Shown here: one piece after another, positions 29,320 through 39,193 of the stretch
Position numbering within the stretch: position 1 is the stretch's first letter
Layout: each line of letters opens with the position of its first letter
DNA from: Stenotrophomonas sp. MMGLT7
Lineage (GTDB): Bacteria > Pseudomonadota > Gammaproteobacteria > Xanthomonadales > Xanthomonadaceae
Length of the DNA: 64,000 nt
Direction of reading: 5' to 3'
NCBI RefSeq assembly: GCF_021168555.1
Contig: NZ_JAJOZS010000008.1
Span: 1-64,000 of the forward strand
Notes under the pieces: model-generated
Seen by the model: only the letters and a program-made list of their open reading frames with translations
Databases searched by the model: none
Told to the model about the DNA's origin: nothing
Position numbers and translations under genes: made by a program

Positions 29320-30465
29320 ATGACCGATATCCCTGCCTTCGATCCTTCCCGCCGCCGCTGGCTGCGCGCCGGCGGCCTCGGCGTCGCCGCCGCCGTGCTG
29401 GCACCGGCCGCCGCCAAGGCACGCGGTCTTGCGGTGGCGAAGACGGGCGAGGCCGCCTCCAGCCTCATCCGCCTGGACCTCAACGAGAGCAGCTACGGCC
29501 CCTCGCCGCGCGTGGCCGCGGCGGTGCAGCGCGCGCTGGCCGATGCCCCGCGCTACGTCACCACGGCGCAGGCCGAGGCGCTGCAGCGGCAGATCGCCAC
29601 GCTGGAAGGGGTGGCGCCGGAGCAGGTGATCATCGGCGAGGTGCTGGAGGCGCTCGGCCAGCACCTGGCGCTCAGCCAGGGCGCGGGCGAGTTCGTCTAC
29701 TCGGTGCCGGGCTACGGCGCGCTGGTCGATGCCGCCGCGCCGTTCGGCGGCCGCGCGGTGGAAGTGCCGCTGGATGCGAAGCTGGAGAACGACCTGCCGG
29801 CGCTGGCCGCCGCGGTCGGGCCGCGCACGCGCGCGCTGTTCGTGGTCAATCCGCACAACCCGTCGGGCACGCTCAGCGAGGGCGGCGCGTTCGACGCCTT
29901 CGTGCGCGCGGCGGCGCGGCGCGCGCTGGTGATCGTCGACGAGGCCTATCTCGACTACCAGGAGGACTTCGCGCGGCTGACCGCGGTGCGGCACCTGCGC
30001 GAGGGCGCCAACGTGGCGGTGTTCCGCACGCTGGGCAAGCTGCATGCACTGGCCGGGCTGCAGATCGGCTACGCGCTGGTGCCGCGCCCGCTGGCCGCCG
30101 CGCTGCGCGTGCGCGGCGTCGGCGGCGCGCACGCGCTCAACCAGCTGTCGATCGCCGCCGCGTCCGCCAGCCTGGGCGATCCGGATCACCTGGCCAGCGT
30201 GCGCCGGCAGGTCGCCGCCGAGCGTACGCGCTGGCTGCAGGCACTGGACGGGCTAGGCCTGCGCTACGCGCAGCCGGCCGGCAACTTCGTGTTCTTCGAC
30301 AGCGGCCGCCCGCAGGCGCAGGTCGCCGCCGGGCTGCTGGCGCGCGGAGTGCAGATCGGCCGCGCGTTCCCGCCGTACGACAGCTGGGTGCGCATCAGCA
30401 TCGGCCGGCCGGAGGAGAACGCCGTCGCCCAGCGCGCACTGGCCGCGGTGCTGGGCAAGGGCTGA
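29320..30465 (+). CDS. Tat-exported histidinol-phosphate-aminotransferase-like enzyme
   Basis: 381 residues. A twin-arginine signal (SRRRWLRAGGLGVAAAVLAP) is followed by a fold-type I PLP aminotransferase: LDLNESSYGPSP at the start, VVNPHNPSGT, VIVDEAYLDYQ, and the Schiff-base lysine in RTLGKLHALAGLQIGYAL. It resembles HisC. Export of a PLP enzyme is unusual and suggests periplasmic transamination of an imported amino acid or peptide product. ATG at 29320. Confidence 0.88.
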   Translation: MTDIPAFDPSRRRWLRAGGLGVAAAVLAPAAAKARGLAVAKTGEAASSLIRLDLNESSYGPSPRVAAAVQRALADAPRYVTTAQAEALQRQIATLEGVAPEQVIIGEVLEALGQHLALSQGAGEFVYSVPGYGALVDAAAPFGGRAVEVPLDAKLENDLPALAAAVGPRTRALFVVNPHNPSGTLSEGGAFDAFVRAAARRALVIVDEAYLDYQEDFARLTAVRHLREGANVAVFRTLGKLHALAGLQIGYALVPRPLAAALRVRGVGGAHALNQLSIAAASASLGDPDHLASVRRQVAAERTRWLQALDGLGLRYAQPAGNFVFFDSGRPQAQVAAGLLARGVQIGRAFPPYDSWVRISIGRPEENAVAQRALAAVLGKG

Positions 30466-30546
30466 CGGGGGACGGCACGGCGTTCTTCGGCGGTCCTGGA
30501 ACGGACGCGAGGACACCCCGTTGCGCAATGGCGCTACGCGCCGGAC

Positions 30547-30930
30547 TCAGGCAACCAGGGTCGATTGCGCCGCCACCACCTGCCACCCGCCGTCGCCGGC
30601 CGGCGCCCGCCATATCCGCAGGAAACGGAAGCGGCCGTTGGCCGGCTGGCCGTCGTAGGTCCCCTCGACCTGCACGCACACGCTGACCGCCGCGCCGCCC
30701 GACAGCAGCCGGACCTGGCGGTCGGATGCCTGCAGCCGCCGGATCCGCAGCATGCCGCTGCGATGCGCGGCAAGGTCCTGCTCGCGTCCCAGGCGCATGC
30801 CCAGGTGGTTGACGAACACCAGTTCCGGCGCCAGCAGCCGCTCCAGCGCGGCGACGTCGCCGGCCAGCATGGCCTCGCCGAGCCGTGCCTCGGCCGCGTC
30901 CACGGCCTGCAATGCCTCTTCTTCGTTCAT
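30547..30930 (-). CDS. NTF2-like (DUF4440) protein
   Basis: 127 residues, start MNEEEALQAVDAAEARLGEA with GGAG 10 bases upstream. The ALERLLAPELVFVNHLGMRL and FRFLRIWRAPAGDGGWQVVA segments are the SnoaL/DUF4440 cone fold. Ligand unknown. Convergent with the preceding gene. Confidence 0.8.
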   Translation of the reverse strand: MNEEEALQAVDAAEARLGEAMLAGDVAALERLLAPELVFVNHLGMRLGREQDLAAHRSGMLRIRRLQASDRQVRLLSGGAAVSVCVQVEGTYDGQPANGRFRFLRIWRAPAGDGGWQVVAAQSTLVA

Positions 30931-31400
30931 GGGATCGTTCTCCGGTTGTTCATGGGCGGCGTCCATCCTGGAACCTGATCGGCGCCAACCGTTGGTTGTC
31001 GTGCCCAGTCGAAGGCACTGGATCCCCGCTTTCGCGCACTACGGTCCGGGGAAATCCAATCGTCGCTCCCGCGCAGGCGGGAGCCCATGGACGTTGCCCC
31101 GATCCGCACGAACGTCCATGGATCCCCGCTTGACCAGCCATTCGGCTGTGGAAAAACACTTCGCGGGGATGACGAGGACCAAGGCTCGGCGCGCAAGCCT
31201 GGATCGAGGCCCGCCAGTACCCCGGCACACCGGCAGCCTTGCGTTTCCCGGCATTGGCCGTCACAGCGACGAAACTTACCCGGACAGCAGTGCACTTTCG
31301 CGGGGATGACGTCCGCTGGAAACGCAGGGGCCGACGCTCCACGCGAATCAGGCCCCGGCAAGGCTCCCCGGCCACGGATTGCCGGTCCATGGCGGCAGCT
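30931..31400. other. Intergenic region with short repeats
   Basis: No gene seen. Contains GGATCCCCGCTT twice, CATGGATCC/CCCATGGACG repeats and TTCGCGGGGATGACG at 31159 and 31294, a repeat style common between xanthomonad genes. Confidence 0.5.
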
Positions 31401-33500
31401 TCAGCCGATCACCCGCTTGAACGGCGGCAGCGCGTCGATGATGCGGCGGCCGTAGCGGCGGGTGAGCAGGCGCGAGTCGAGGATGACGACGCGGCCGCGG
31501 TCGGACGAGGTGCGGATCAGGCGGCCGGCGAACTGGGTGAGCGTGCGCAGCGCGTGCGGCACCGCGATCAGGTTGAACGGGTTCTGCCCGCGGCTCTCCA
31601 GCCATTCGCCCAGGGTCGCGGTCTGCGGGTCGGTCGGCACCGCGAACGGCACCTGGGTGATGACCACGGTGGTGCAGGCCTCGCCGGGCAGGTCCAGGCC
31701 TTCGCCGAACGAGTTCAGGCCGAACAGCACCGAGCCCTCGCCGGCGCCGGTGCGGCGCAGGTGCTCGGCGATCAGCTGGCTCTTGTTGCCCTCGCCCTGC
31801 ACCAGCACGCGGTTGCGCTGCGCCAGAGGAAGCAGGTCGGCGACCTTCTCCATCTTCCAGCGCGAGGTGAACAGCACGATGCTGCCACGGCCCCAGTCCA
31901 GTTCCTTCACCAGCCAGCGCGCGACCTCCTTCGGATGGCCCTCGCGGTCGTCCGGGGTGGCCGGGAACTTCGGCACCACCAGCTCGGCCTGGTTGGGCAG
32001 GTCGAACGGCGAGGGCAGCGACACCATCTCGGCGTCGTCGGGCAGGCCGGCGTCGATCGCCAGCGACTGGAAGTCGCCGCCGCCGGTGAGGGTGGCCGAG
32101 GTCATCACCACCGCATCCACCTGCTGCCACAGCAGCTTGCGCAACACCTGCGCGGCCGAGACCGGCGAGCAGTGGCAGACCAGGTCGCCGTCGCGGGTGA
32201 GGGTGATCCAGCGCGCCATCGGCGGCTGGCCCTCGCTGTCCTCGCGGCGCCAGCCGCTCCACAGCGCGTGCTGCTGCTCGACCATCTCCAGCGCCATGCC
32301 GACGCTGCGCTGCAGCCGCTCGCGGGCGCTGTCCTCCGGCTTGCCCTTGGCGACCAGTCCCTGCGCGGCATGCACCCAGTTGTACAGCGCGCGGGTCTGC
32401 TCGCCCAGTTCCTCGATCGCCGGGCGCCAGTCCTCCGGCAGCCGGCCGTTGGGCGCGCGCCACTGCGGGTCGCGCTCGCCCGGGTCCGGGGTCCACGCGC
32501 GCACCACCTCGGCATGGAAGGCCTTGAGCAGCTTGGCCACCTGCGCGGCCAGCTCGATCGCCTCGTTCGGCAGCAGGGTGCCGATCCTGTCCTTGTCCAC
32601 CGCGCGGTAGGCGGCGGCGATCAGGATCTGCAGCCGCCCGGTGCGCCGCGCCATCTCCTCCAGCGGCAGGTTGGCCGCACCCTGGTCGATCGCCACGCCG
32701 CCGACGTGGTGGCCCTCGTCCAGCACCAGCAGCATGTCCGCAGGCGCCGCGATCAGCGGCTGGCCGTTGTCGGCATCGCCCAGCGACAGCGCCGACAGCA
32801 GCAGCGCGTGGTTGGTGACCACGACCTGCGCCTCGCGCACCTCGTTGCGCGCCTTCAGCACCGGGCACTGCATGGCGTGCGAGCAGCGCCGCCCGGCGCA
32901 GCCGGAGGCCGGGGTGGTGATGCGCATGCGCAGCGGCGGCGACACCGGCTCGGGGGCGAGGTCGAGGTCGCCGTTCCAGGCGCCGTCGGCGAAGGCCTTG
33001 GCCAGGCGCCGGGCGAGATCGGCGTCGGCCGCGCTGAGCGGGCGCTCGTACAGCACCTGCTCGTCCTCGAACATCGAATCCTGGCGCGTCTCGCCGTGCA
33101 AGTCGGCGGCATTGCGGGTGCACAGGTAGCGGGTGCGGCCCTTGGCCAGCGCCACCGTGGCCTCGATCCCGGTGGCCTTGAGGAAGGCCGGGATGTCGCG
33201 CTCGACCAGCTGCGACTGCAGCGCCACGGTGCCGGTGCTGATCACCAGTTTCTTCTTGTGCGCCAGCGCGATCGGCACCGCGGCGGTGAGGTAGCCCAGG
33301 CTCTTGCCGACGCCGGTCGGCGCCTCGATCACCCCCACCCCGCCCGGCCGCGCCAGCGCGCGCGAGGCCACGCCGATCATCTGGCTCTGCGAGCGGCGGG
33401 TGGAGAAGCCGGGGGTATTGGCCTGCAGGCGCGCGTACGCCTCGCGGATGGCGGCCTTCAGCGCCTCGTCCAGCCCGCGCCGTGGTGCGACCTTCTCCAT
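31401..33500 (-). CDS. dinG: ATP-dependent DNA helicase DinG
   Basis: 699 residues, superfamily 2 XPD-like helicase. Walker A APTGVGKS near residue 62, a cysteine cluster for a 4Fe-4S centre (LCTRNA, then GCAGRRCSHAMQC), the DEGHH box, and C-terminal motifs LFGLNSFGEGLDLPG and FAGRLIRTSSDRGRV. DinG unwinds R-loops and 5'-overhang DNA in repair. Start at MEKVAPRR (33500); 15 further codons are open upstream. Confidence 0.93.
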   Translation of the reverse strand: MEKVAPRRGLDEALKAAIREAYARLQANTPGFSTRRSQSQMIGVASRALARPGGVGVIEAPTGVGKSLGYLTAAVPIALAHKKKLVISTGTVALQSQLVERDIPAFLKATGIEATVALAKGRTRYLCTRNAADLHGETRQDSMFEDEQVLYERPLSAADADLARRLAKAFADGAWNGDLDLAPEPVSPPLRMRITTPASGCAGRRCSHAMQCPVLKARNEVREAQVVVTNHALLLSALSLGDADNGQPLIAAPADMLLVLDEGHHVGGVAIDQGAANLPLEEMARRTGRLQILIAAAYRAVDKDRIGTLLPNEAIELAAQVAKLLKAFHAEVVRAWTPDPGERDPQWRAPNGRLPEDWRPAIEELGEQTRALYNWVHAAQGLVAKGKPEDSARERLQRSVGMALEMVEQQHALWSGWRREDSEGQPPMARWITLTRDGDLVCHCSPVSAAQVLRKLLWQQVDAVVMTSATLTGGGDFQSLAIDAGLPDDAEMVSLPSPFDLPNQAELVVPKFPATPDDREGHPKEVARWLVKELDWGRGSIVLFTSRWKMEKVADLLPLAQRNRVLVQGEGNKSQLIAEHLRRTGAGEGSVLFGLNSFGEGLDLPGEACTTVVITQVPFAVPTDPQTATLGEWLESRGQNPFNLIAVPHALRTLTQFAGRLIRTSSDRGRVVILDSRLLTRRYGRRIIDALPPFKRVIG

Positions 33501-33836
33501 CCCGTTGCCTGGTTCCCGTTGCGATACAGGACGCCATTGTCCCATGCCCGGTCGCGCGGGCCGAGACCGGGATGCTTTCGTTGCCGGAACGCCGATGCCG
33601 CCGCGGCCGACGCGCGGCGTCCGGGTTTTCGAGCTGAACCACGCAGCCTCCGCGCAGGAGCAACTGTCCTTTCAGCGTCGGCCGCACCGGTTCCAGGGGC
33701 CCCGGCCCACCGCGGCGGAGCCTGCCAAGGCGGCGATGTCGCGGGCCAGTGGCAGGCCAGACGGGTCAAGGCGCCCGGTTGCGTAGGCCGGCGGTGCGAG
33801 CGGCGGGCCAAGGGCTGCCCTGTCTCGCGGATCCGT
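33501..33836. other. Gap between dinG and the aroE operon
   Basis: No ribosome site or plausible frame found; probably the promoter region of dinG and the end of the aroE operon. Confidence 0.4.
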
Positions 33837-34082
33837 TCAGCGTTGCCGCCAACGCGACCACCACCGCCACAGCGCGACGCTGCCGCCGACCAGCATCGCC
33901 AGGCCGATCAGCAGCCCGCCGACGCCCACGCCGGCCGCGCCGAATCGCTCGTACAGCCAGCCGGCGCGGTTGACCGCGGCCAGCTGCTGCGGATGCAGCA
34001 GGGTCCACACCCCCTGCGCGGTGCAGACCGCACCGGCGATCGTCGCGGTCAGCGCACGCCACGGCAGCAGCAGCGTCTTCAA
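33837..34082 (-). CDS. Small membrane protein
   Basis: 81 residues with two helices (ALTATIAGAVCTAQGVW and GVGVGGLLIGLAMLVGG). TTG start at 34082 overlaps the stop of the upstream gene (TTGA), so it belongs to the aroE operon. Function unknown. Confidence 0.6.
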   Translation of the reverse strand: MKTLLLPWRALTATIAGAVCTAQGVWTLLHPQQLAAVNRAGWLYERFGAAGVGVGGLLIGLAMLVGGSVALWRWWSRWRQR

Positions 34083-34426
34083 GCCGCCGGTACTCGCAGG
34101 GCCTTCACCAGCGCCCACACCAGCGCGACGAAGCCCACCGCGCGCAGCAGCGAGAGCGCGAGCCCGGCGCCGCCCATCACCGAGGACATCATCTCCAGTC
34201 CCGGGCGGCCCTGCCCCAGCAGCCACAACGGCAGCAGGCCCAGCAGGGCGCCGGCCACCTCGGCCAGCAGCAGCAGCGACAGGCCGATGGCGGCGACGCG
34301 GCGGATGCGCGCCGGCCCGCGCGTGGCGATCGTCATGCCCAGTCCTGCGGCCAGGGCGACCAGCACCGGCAGGCGCCAGGCGGCGTCCTTGAGCAGCGTG
34401 ACCAGCAGGGTCTGGATATCCACCAT
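34079..34426 (-). CDS. Small membrane protein
   Basis: 115 residues with three helices and a short amphipathic N-terminus (MVDIQTLLVTLLKDAAW). ATG at 34426, eight bases after aroE. Function unknown. Confidence 0.7.
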   Translation of the reverse strand: MVDIQTLLVTLLKDAAWRLPVLVALAAGLGMTIATRGPARIRRVAAIGLSLLLLAEVAGALLGLLPLWLLGQGRPGLEMMSSVMGGAGLALSLLRAVGFVALVWALVKALRVPAA

Positions 34427-34434
34427 CGCGACGC

Positions 34435-35286
34435 TCAGTCCGCGGTGACCAGCAGCACGTCGCGCTCGCGCAGCATGGCGTAGACCGGGTCGGTCTGCGG
34501 GCGCACGCCATGCCACAGCGCGAAGCTCTCGGCCGCCTGTTCCACCAGCATGCCCAGCCCGTCGGCACGGTTGCGGCATTGCGAGGCGCGCGCCCACGCC
34601 AGGAACGGGATGGCCGCCTCGCCGTAGTTCAGGTCCACCGCCGTGGTCATGCTGTTGACCAGCGACAGCGGCAGCGAGAAGCCGCTGCCGTCGCCGCGCG
34701 CGGCGGCGGTGGCATTGACGATCAGCTCGAAGTCGCCCAGTTCGCGCAGGTCGTCCCAGTAGCGGGCGATGACGCGCGCGGGCTCGCCCAGCGCATCGAC
34801 CAGGGCGTCGGCACGCGCGGGCGTGCGGTTGACCACCACCATCTGCTGCACGCCGGCATCGAGCAAGGCCGGGGCCACGCCGCGCGCGGCGCCGCCGGCG
34901 CCGAGCAGCAGCACGCGCCGCCCGCGCAGGTCCAGGCGATGGCGGCCGGTCAGGTCGCGCACCAGCCCGGCGCCATCGGTGTTGTCGCCATGCCAGCGGC
35001 CCTCGGCGGTGCGCACCAGGGTATTGACCGCGCCGGCGCGGCGCGCGCGCTCGCTGAGGGTGGTGCACAGCGCCACGGCGGCCTCCTTGTGCGGCAGGGT
35101 GACGTTGCCGCCGGCCCCGCCCTGGGCGGCGAACGTCTCCAGCACCTCGGAGAATTCGTCCGGCGACGCTTCGATGGCGGTGTACTCGAGCGCGATCCCG
35201 GTGGTATCGGCGAACGCCGCGTGGATCCGTGGCGACAGCGAGTGGGCAACGGGTTGGCCGAAGACGGCATAGCGCGTGCGGGTCAT
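34435..35286 (-). CDS. aroE: Shikimate dehydrogenase
   Basis: 283 residues. NADP-dependent reduction of 3-dehydroshikimate to shikimate in aromatic amino-acid (and chorismate) synthesis. Signatures: [17 protein letters not shown] at the substrate site, GNVTLPHKE with the catalytic lysine, NTDGAGL, and the Rossmann loop [11 protein letters not shown] with NRT. Start at [10 protein letters not shown] (35286). First gene of a three-gene operon. Confidence 0.95.
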   Translation of the reverse strand: MTRTRYAVFGQPVAHSLSPRIHAAFADTTGIALEYTAIEASPDEFSEVLETFAAQGGAGGNVTLPHKEAAVALCTTLSERARRAGAVNTLVRTAEGRWHGDNTDGAGLVRDLTGRHRLDLRGRRVLLLGAGGAARGVAPALLDAGVQQMVVVNRTPARADALVDALGEPARVIARYWDDLRELGDFELIVNATAAARGDGSGFSLPLSLVNSMTTAVDLNYGEAAIPFLAWARASQCRNRADGLGMLVEQAAESFALWHGVRPQTDPVYAMLRERDVLLVTAD

Positions 35287-35437
35287 GCAGGTTTCTCCGC
35301 GCGTGCGGCGCACGCAATGGCAATGGACAGGAACGGATTGTAAGCCGGACGCCCGCGACGGCAGTGATGCGGCGCAGGAGATGGCCGCAGCTACGCTCCT
35401 GCTCCTAGACTGTGCGCCCCGTCACCAGGAGCCGCGC

Positions 35438-36319
35438 ATGCGCAGATCCGTTTCCCTGCTTGCCGCCGCGATGGCGCTGGCATGCGCGCCGGCGGCGCTC
35501 GGACTGGCCGAGTTCGGCATCGAGGGCATGGGCGTGGTGTCCACCGCGGCCAACGAGGCGCGCGCGACGATCGCGCCCGATGGCCGGCGCATCGTCTGGA
35601 GCAACGACCGCGACGGCGGCGCCGGCGGCTGGGACCTGTGGCAGGCCACGCTGCAGGATGGCCGCTGGAGCGATGCGCAGCCGCTGCCGCTGGATACGCC
35701 GGCCGACGACACCGATCCGTTCTTCAGCGCCGATGGCCGCTGGCTGTACTTCGTCTCCGATCGCCGCGGCGGCCATGGCGGCAGCGACCTGTACCGGGCC
35801 GCGGTCGCGGCCGATGGGCGCTACGGCACCGCCGAGAACCTCGGCCCCGCGGTCAACGGCGCCGGCGACGAACGCGCGCCGACGCTCTCCCTGGACGGAA
35901 CCGCGCTGCTGTTCGCCAGCAATGGCCATGGCGGCGCCGGCGGATACGACCTGTTCGTCGCGCGCCTGGCCGGCAGCGCCTTCGCCGCTCCGCATCCCCT
36001 GCCCGGCGTGAACGGCGCCGGCGACGAATCCGACGCGGCCTGGCTGCAGGACGGCCGCGGCCTGGTCTTCGCCCGCTCCAGCGGGAGCGGCGGCGTGCAG
36101 CTGTGGCTGGCACGCTGCGAGGGCGGCCGCTACGTCGACGCCCGACCGCTGGCGCTGTCGTTCAACACCGCCGGGGGCAGCACGCAGGGCCCGGTGATCG
36201 ACAACCGCAAGCCCGGCGAACTGCTGGTCGCCGGCGCGGCCCAGGCGCCGAAGGCCGGCGGGCTCGATCTGTACCGCCTGCGCGCACCGCAGCCCGACGG
36301 CGACGCAAGCTGCCGCTGA
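35438..36319 (+). CDS. Exported PD40/TolB-like beta-propeller protein
   Basis: 293 residues: a signal peptide (MRRSVSLLAAAMALACAPAA), then repeated blades such as PDGRRIVWSNDRDGGAGGWD, ADGRWLYFVSDRRGGHGGSD and LDGTALLFASNGHGGAGGYD. These are WD40-like PD40 blades as in TolB and OmpA-linked lipoproteins. Likely periplasmic. ATG at 35438 behind CAGGAG. Confidence 0.85.
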   Translation: MRRSVSLLAAAMALACAPAALGLAEFGIEGMGVVSTAANEARATIAPDGRRIVWSNDRDGGAGGWDLWQATLQDGRWSDAQPLPLDTPADDTDPFFSADGRWLYFVSDRRGGHGGSDLYRAAVAADGRYGTAENLGPAVNGAGDERAPTLSLDGTALLFASNGHGGAGGYDLFVARLAGSAFAAPHPLPGVNGAGDESDAAWLQDGRGLVFARSSGSGGVQLWLARCEGGRYVDARPLALSFNTAGGSTQGPVIDNRKPGELLVAGAAQAPKAGGLDLYRLRAPQPDGDASCR

Positions 36320-36685
36320 ACCGGGGGGAGGCCCGAGCGCCTGGCGCCGTTGCCTGCCCCGCTTGCGGCAGTCGGCCTTCGGATTCGGTCTGGGCAAGGG
36401 CGTTTCCGGGTTGCCTGCGGCGGCAGTGGACAGTCCCGTGGGCGTCACCGGCAACGAGGGGGTTTTCTGAGCTGCCTGCGCGGCAGGGAGAAAGGGCCCC
36501 CTAACGAGCGCGTCCGAAGACGGATGAGGGACGCCGCAGGCATCCTGCAGGCGCCCTCATCCGCCCCTTCGGGGCACCTTCTCCCGCATGCGGTAGAAGG
36601 GAGGCGTGTGGGCGCTGCGCTCGCGCGGGCTGCGGGGCGCCTGTTCGCTGCATGCGGCGCGTCAGTACTCGCTGGGTGCGGCGCG
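36320..36685. other. Intergenic region with xanthomonad-type repeats
   Basis: Holds CCCTCATCCGCCCCTTCGGG and TTCTCCCGCATGCGGTAGAA, a cousin of the tandem unit at 41992-42490, and TGCGGCGCGTCAGTAC twice. No gene seen. Confidence 0.5.
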
Positions 36686-39193
36686 TCAGTACACGTCGCG
36701 GCGGTAGCGGCCGGCGGCGGCCAGCGCATCCACCGCGTCCTCGCCGAGGATGTCGCGCAGGGCACGGTCCACGCCCTCGGCCATGCCCTCCAGGCTGCCG
36801 CAGACGTGGATGGTGGCACCGGCGGCGATCGATGCGGCCAGTTCCGCGGCCGCTTCGCGCAGGCGATCCTGGACGTAGTGCCGGTGCGGCAGGTCGCGCG
36901 AGAACGCCAGGTCCAGCCGCCGCAGGTGCCCCTGCGCCTGCCACTGCCGCAGTTCCTCGCCGAACAGGAAATCGTGCGCCGCGCTGCGTTCGCCGAACAG
37001 CAGCCAATGGCCGTGGTGGGCATGCAGCTGCGCCTCGCGCAGCAGGCTGCGCAGGCCGGCGATGCCGGTGCCGTTGCCGACCAGGATCATCGGCGCCGGC
37101 GGCTCGCCGCGGTGGAAGCCCGGATTGGAGCGCAGCCGCGCCAGCAGCCGCTCGCCGGGCTGCGCATGCAGGCCCAGCCAGCCCGATCCCAGGCCCGGAC
37201 GGCCGTCGGCGCGCTGTGCCAGCCGCACCACCAGCTGCAGCACGCCATCCTGCGGCACCGAGGCGATCGAATACTCGCGATGCGGCAGCAGCGGCTGCGC
37301 CTCGATCCATGACTGCGGCGGCAGTTCCGCCGGCGCCGGCGCGTCCGGCAGCACGCGCAGCGCCGCCGCGCGCCACAGCGGCAGCTCGCCGTCGCCGTCA
37401 CGCACCGGCGCGTCGGCGTCCAGGCCGCAGGCCGCCAGCAGCGCGCGCACCTCGGCCTCGGGCCGGCAGGGCTGCACTTCCAGGATGTCGCCGGCGCGCC
37501 ACTCGGCGCCCGCCCATGGCCGCAGGTCGATCCGCCACACCGGGCCGCCGGCGCTGCCGGGATTGAGCCGCTCGCGCCCGAGCAGCGCGCACGGCTGCAT
37601 CGGCGGCGCGCTCCAGGCCTCGGCGGCGGGCGCATGGCCGGTCAGCCCGGCCAGCTGCCGCTGCCATTGCGCCAATGCCTGCGGGTCGGCGTTGTCCACC
37701 TCCACCGCCGGGAACAGCGGCTGCGCGCCCTGTCCGTGCAGCCACTGCTCCAGGCGCCGCGAGAAGCCGCAGAAGCGCGCGTACTGGCGGTCGCCCAGCG
37801 CCAGCAGCGCGTAGCCGAGCTGCGGCAGCGCCGCGGCCTGCCGCAGCACCGTCTTCTCGAACGCGCGCGCGCTGTCCGGCGGGTCGCCGTCGCCGAAGGT
37901 GCTGACCACGAACACGGCGCGCCGGGCATCGGCCAGGGCGCCGATTTCCAGCCGCGCCAGCGGCTGCACCCGCACCGGCAGCCCGGCTGCCTGCAGCTGG
38001 CCGGCGGTGCGCCAGGCCAGTTGCTCGGCCAGCCCGCTCTGGCTGGCGAAGCCGACCAGCCACGGTTCGCCGGCGCCGGCGGCGGGCGCGTGCAGGTCGC
38101 CGCGCAACGCCCGTGCCTGGCGCTGCTTGCGGCGGCGGTCCAGGTACAGCAGCCAGCCGGTGACGAAGAACAGCGGCATGCACAGGCTGGCCAGCATCAC
38201 CACGATGCGCCCGGGCAGGCCGAAGAAGCTGCCCGAGTGCAGCGCGAAGACGCTGGCGAGCAGCTGCCGGCCGAGCGGCTGCCGGCGATAGTCCAGGCGC
38301 CGCTCGACGCGGCCGCTGCGCAGGTCGATCTCCAGCGTGTCGAAGGCGCGGCTGTGCGCCGGGTCGTCGGCCAGGTAGCGTGCGACCAGCGGCTGGCCCG
38401 CGCGCGCGGGCAGGCGCAGGTCGAGGTAGGCATGGCGCAGGCCGGGCTCGCCGTCGAGGACCGCCTGCAGCCGGCCGAAATCCACCTGCGCCGGCGTGCC
38501 ACCGCGGCCGCCACCACCCTGGGCCTGGGCTTCCCCGCCCAGCACCGCCACCAGCCCCTGCCGGTACCAGCCGTAGGACCAGTACAGCCCGGTCAGGGCG
38601 ATGCCCAGGTACACCAGCAGGCACCAGGTGCCGATCACCGAGTGCAGGCTCCACAGGAAGCCGCGGCCCTTGCGCTTCCATTCCACCGCCCACCATGCGC
38701 GCCAGCTCCACCACTGCCGCGGCCAGCGCAGGTACAGCCCGGACAGGCAGAAGAACAGCAGCACGATCACGCAGGCGCCGGTGACCGCCTTGCCGCGCTC
38801 GCCGGCGACCAGCCGCCGGTGCAGGTCCTCGACGAACGCGAACAAGCCACTCAGGCGCGGCTCGGGCAGCACCTGGCCGCTGTAGGGATCGAAGTACAGG
38901 CGCCCGCCGCGGACCAGGCGCGCATTGGACGGGCGGGTGCCGGTCGGATCGACCAGCATGCGCGTGGTCGCGTGCTCGCCGCCCAGGTCCAGCCGCCGCG
39001 CCAGTTCGCCCAGCGGCAGCGGCGCCTGCCCGGCGGCGTGACGGGCGGCCGCGTCGGCCAGCGGCGGATTGGCCCAGCGCACGATCTCGTCCTCGAACGA
39101 CATGGTCGCCCCGCTCAGGCCCATCAGCGCCAGCACCAGGCCGGCGCTGATGCCCAGCACCCAGTGCAGCTGGAACAGGATCTTCTTGAGCAT
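36686..39193 (-). CDS. PepSY / flavodoxin / FNR-type membrane reductase
   Basis: 835 residues in three parts: PepSY-associated membrane region (residues 1-400, helices near 10-32, 135-155, 185-210, 345-370), a flavodoxin-like domain (about 405-550, STFGDGDPPDSAR) and an FAD/NADPH ferredoxin-reductase domain (about 570-835, REYSIAS, GNGTGIAGLRSL, HVCGSLEGMAEG). This is the layout of a sulfite-reductase-alpha-like flavoprotein fused to a siderophore/ferric reductase. It would move electrons from NADPH across the inner membrane, probably to ferri-siderophores. A Fur-like box lies 50 bases upstream. ATG at 39193. Confidence 0.85.
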   Translation of the reverse strand: MLKKILFQLHWVLGISAGLVLALMGLSGATMSFEDEIVRWANPPLADAAARHAAGQAPLPLGELARRLDLGGEHATTRMLVDPTGTRPSNARLVRGGRLYFDPYSGQVLPEPRLSGLFAFVEDLHRRLVAGERGKAVTGACVIVLLFFCLSGLYLRWPRQWWSWRAWWAVEWKRKGRGFLWSLHSVIGTWCLLVYLGIALTGLYWSYGWYRQGLVAVLGGEAQAQGGGGRGGTPAQVDFGRLQAVLDGEPGLRHAYLDLRLPARAGQPLVARYLADDPAHSRAFDTLEIDLRSGRVERRLDYRRQPLGRQLLASVFALHSGSFFGLPGRIVVMLASLCMPLFFVTGWLLYLDRRRKQRQARALRGDLHAPAAGAGEPWLVGFASQSGLAEQLAWRTAGQLQAAGLPVRVQPLARLEIGALADARRAVFVVSTFGDGDPPDSARAFEKTVLRQAAALPQLGYALLALGDRQYARFCGFSRRLEQWLHGQGAQPLFPAVEVDNADPQALAQWQRQLAGLTGHAPAAEAWSAPPMQPCALLGRERLNPGSAGGPVWRIDLRPWAGAEWRAGDILEVQPCRPEAEVRALLAACGLDADAPVRDGDGELPLWRAAALRVLPDAPAPAELPPQSWIEAQPLLPHREYSIASVPQDGVLQLVVRLAQRADGRPGLGSGWLGLHAQPGERLLARLRSNPGFHRGEPPAPMILVGNGTGIAGLRSLLREAQLHAHHGHWLLFGERSAAHDFLFGEELRQWQAQGHLRRLDLAFSRDLPHRHYVQDRLREAAAELAASIAAGATIHVCGSLEGMAEGVDRALRDILGEDAVDALAAAGRYRRDVY

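Noticed and set aside
31239..34448. 1069-codon forward frame across dinG and aroE operon
   Set aside because: Lies opposite dinG and two small genes; the sequence is repetitive and shows no domain.
36320..36685. Possible small gene before the PepSY reductase
   Set aside because: Only repeat-like sequence and no start with a ribosome site.
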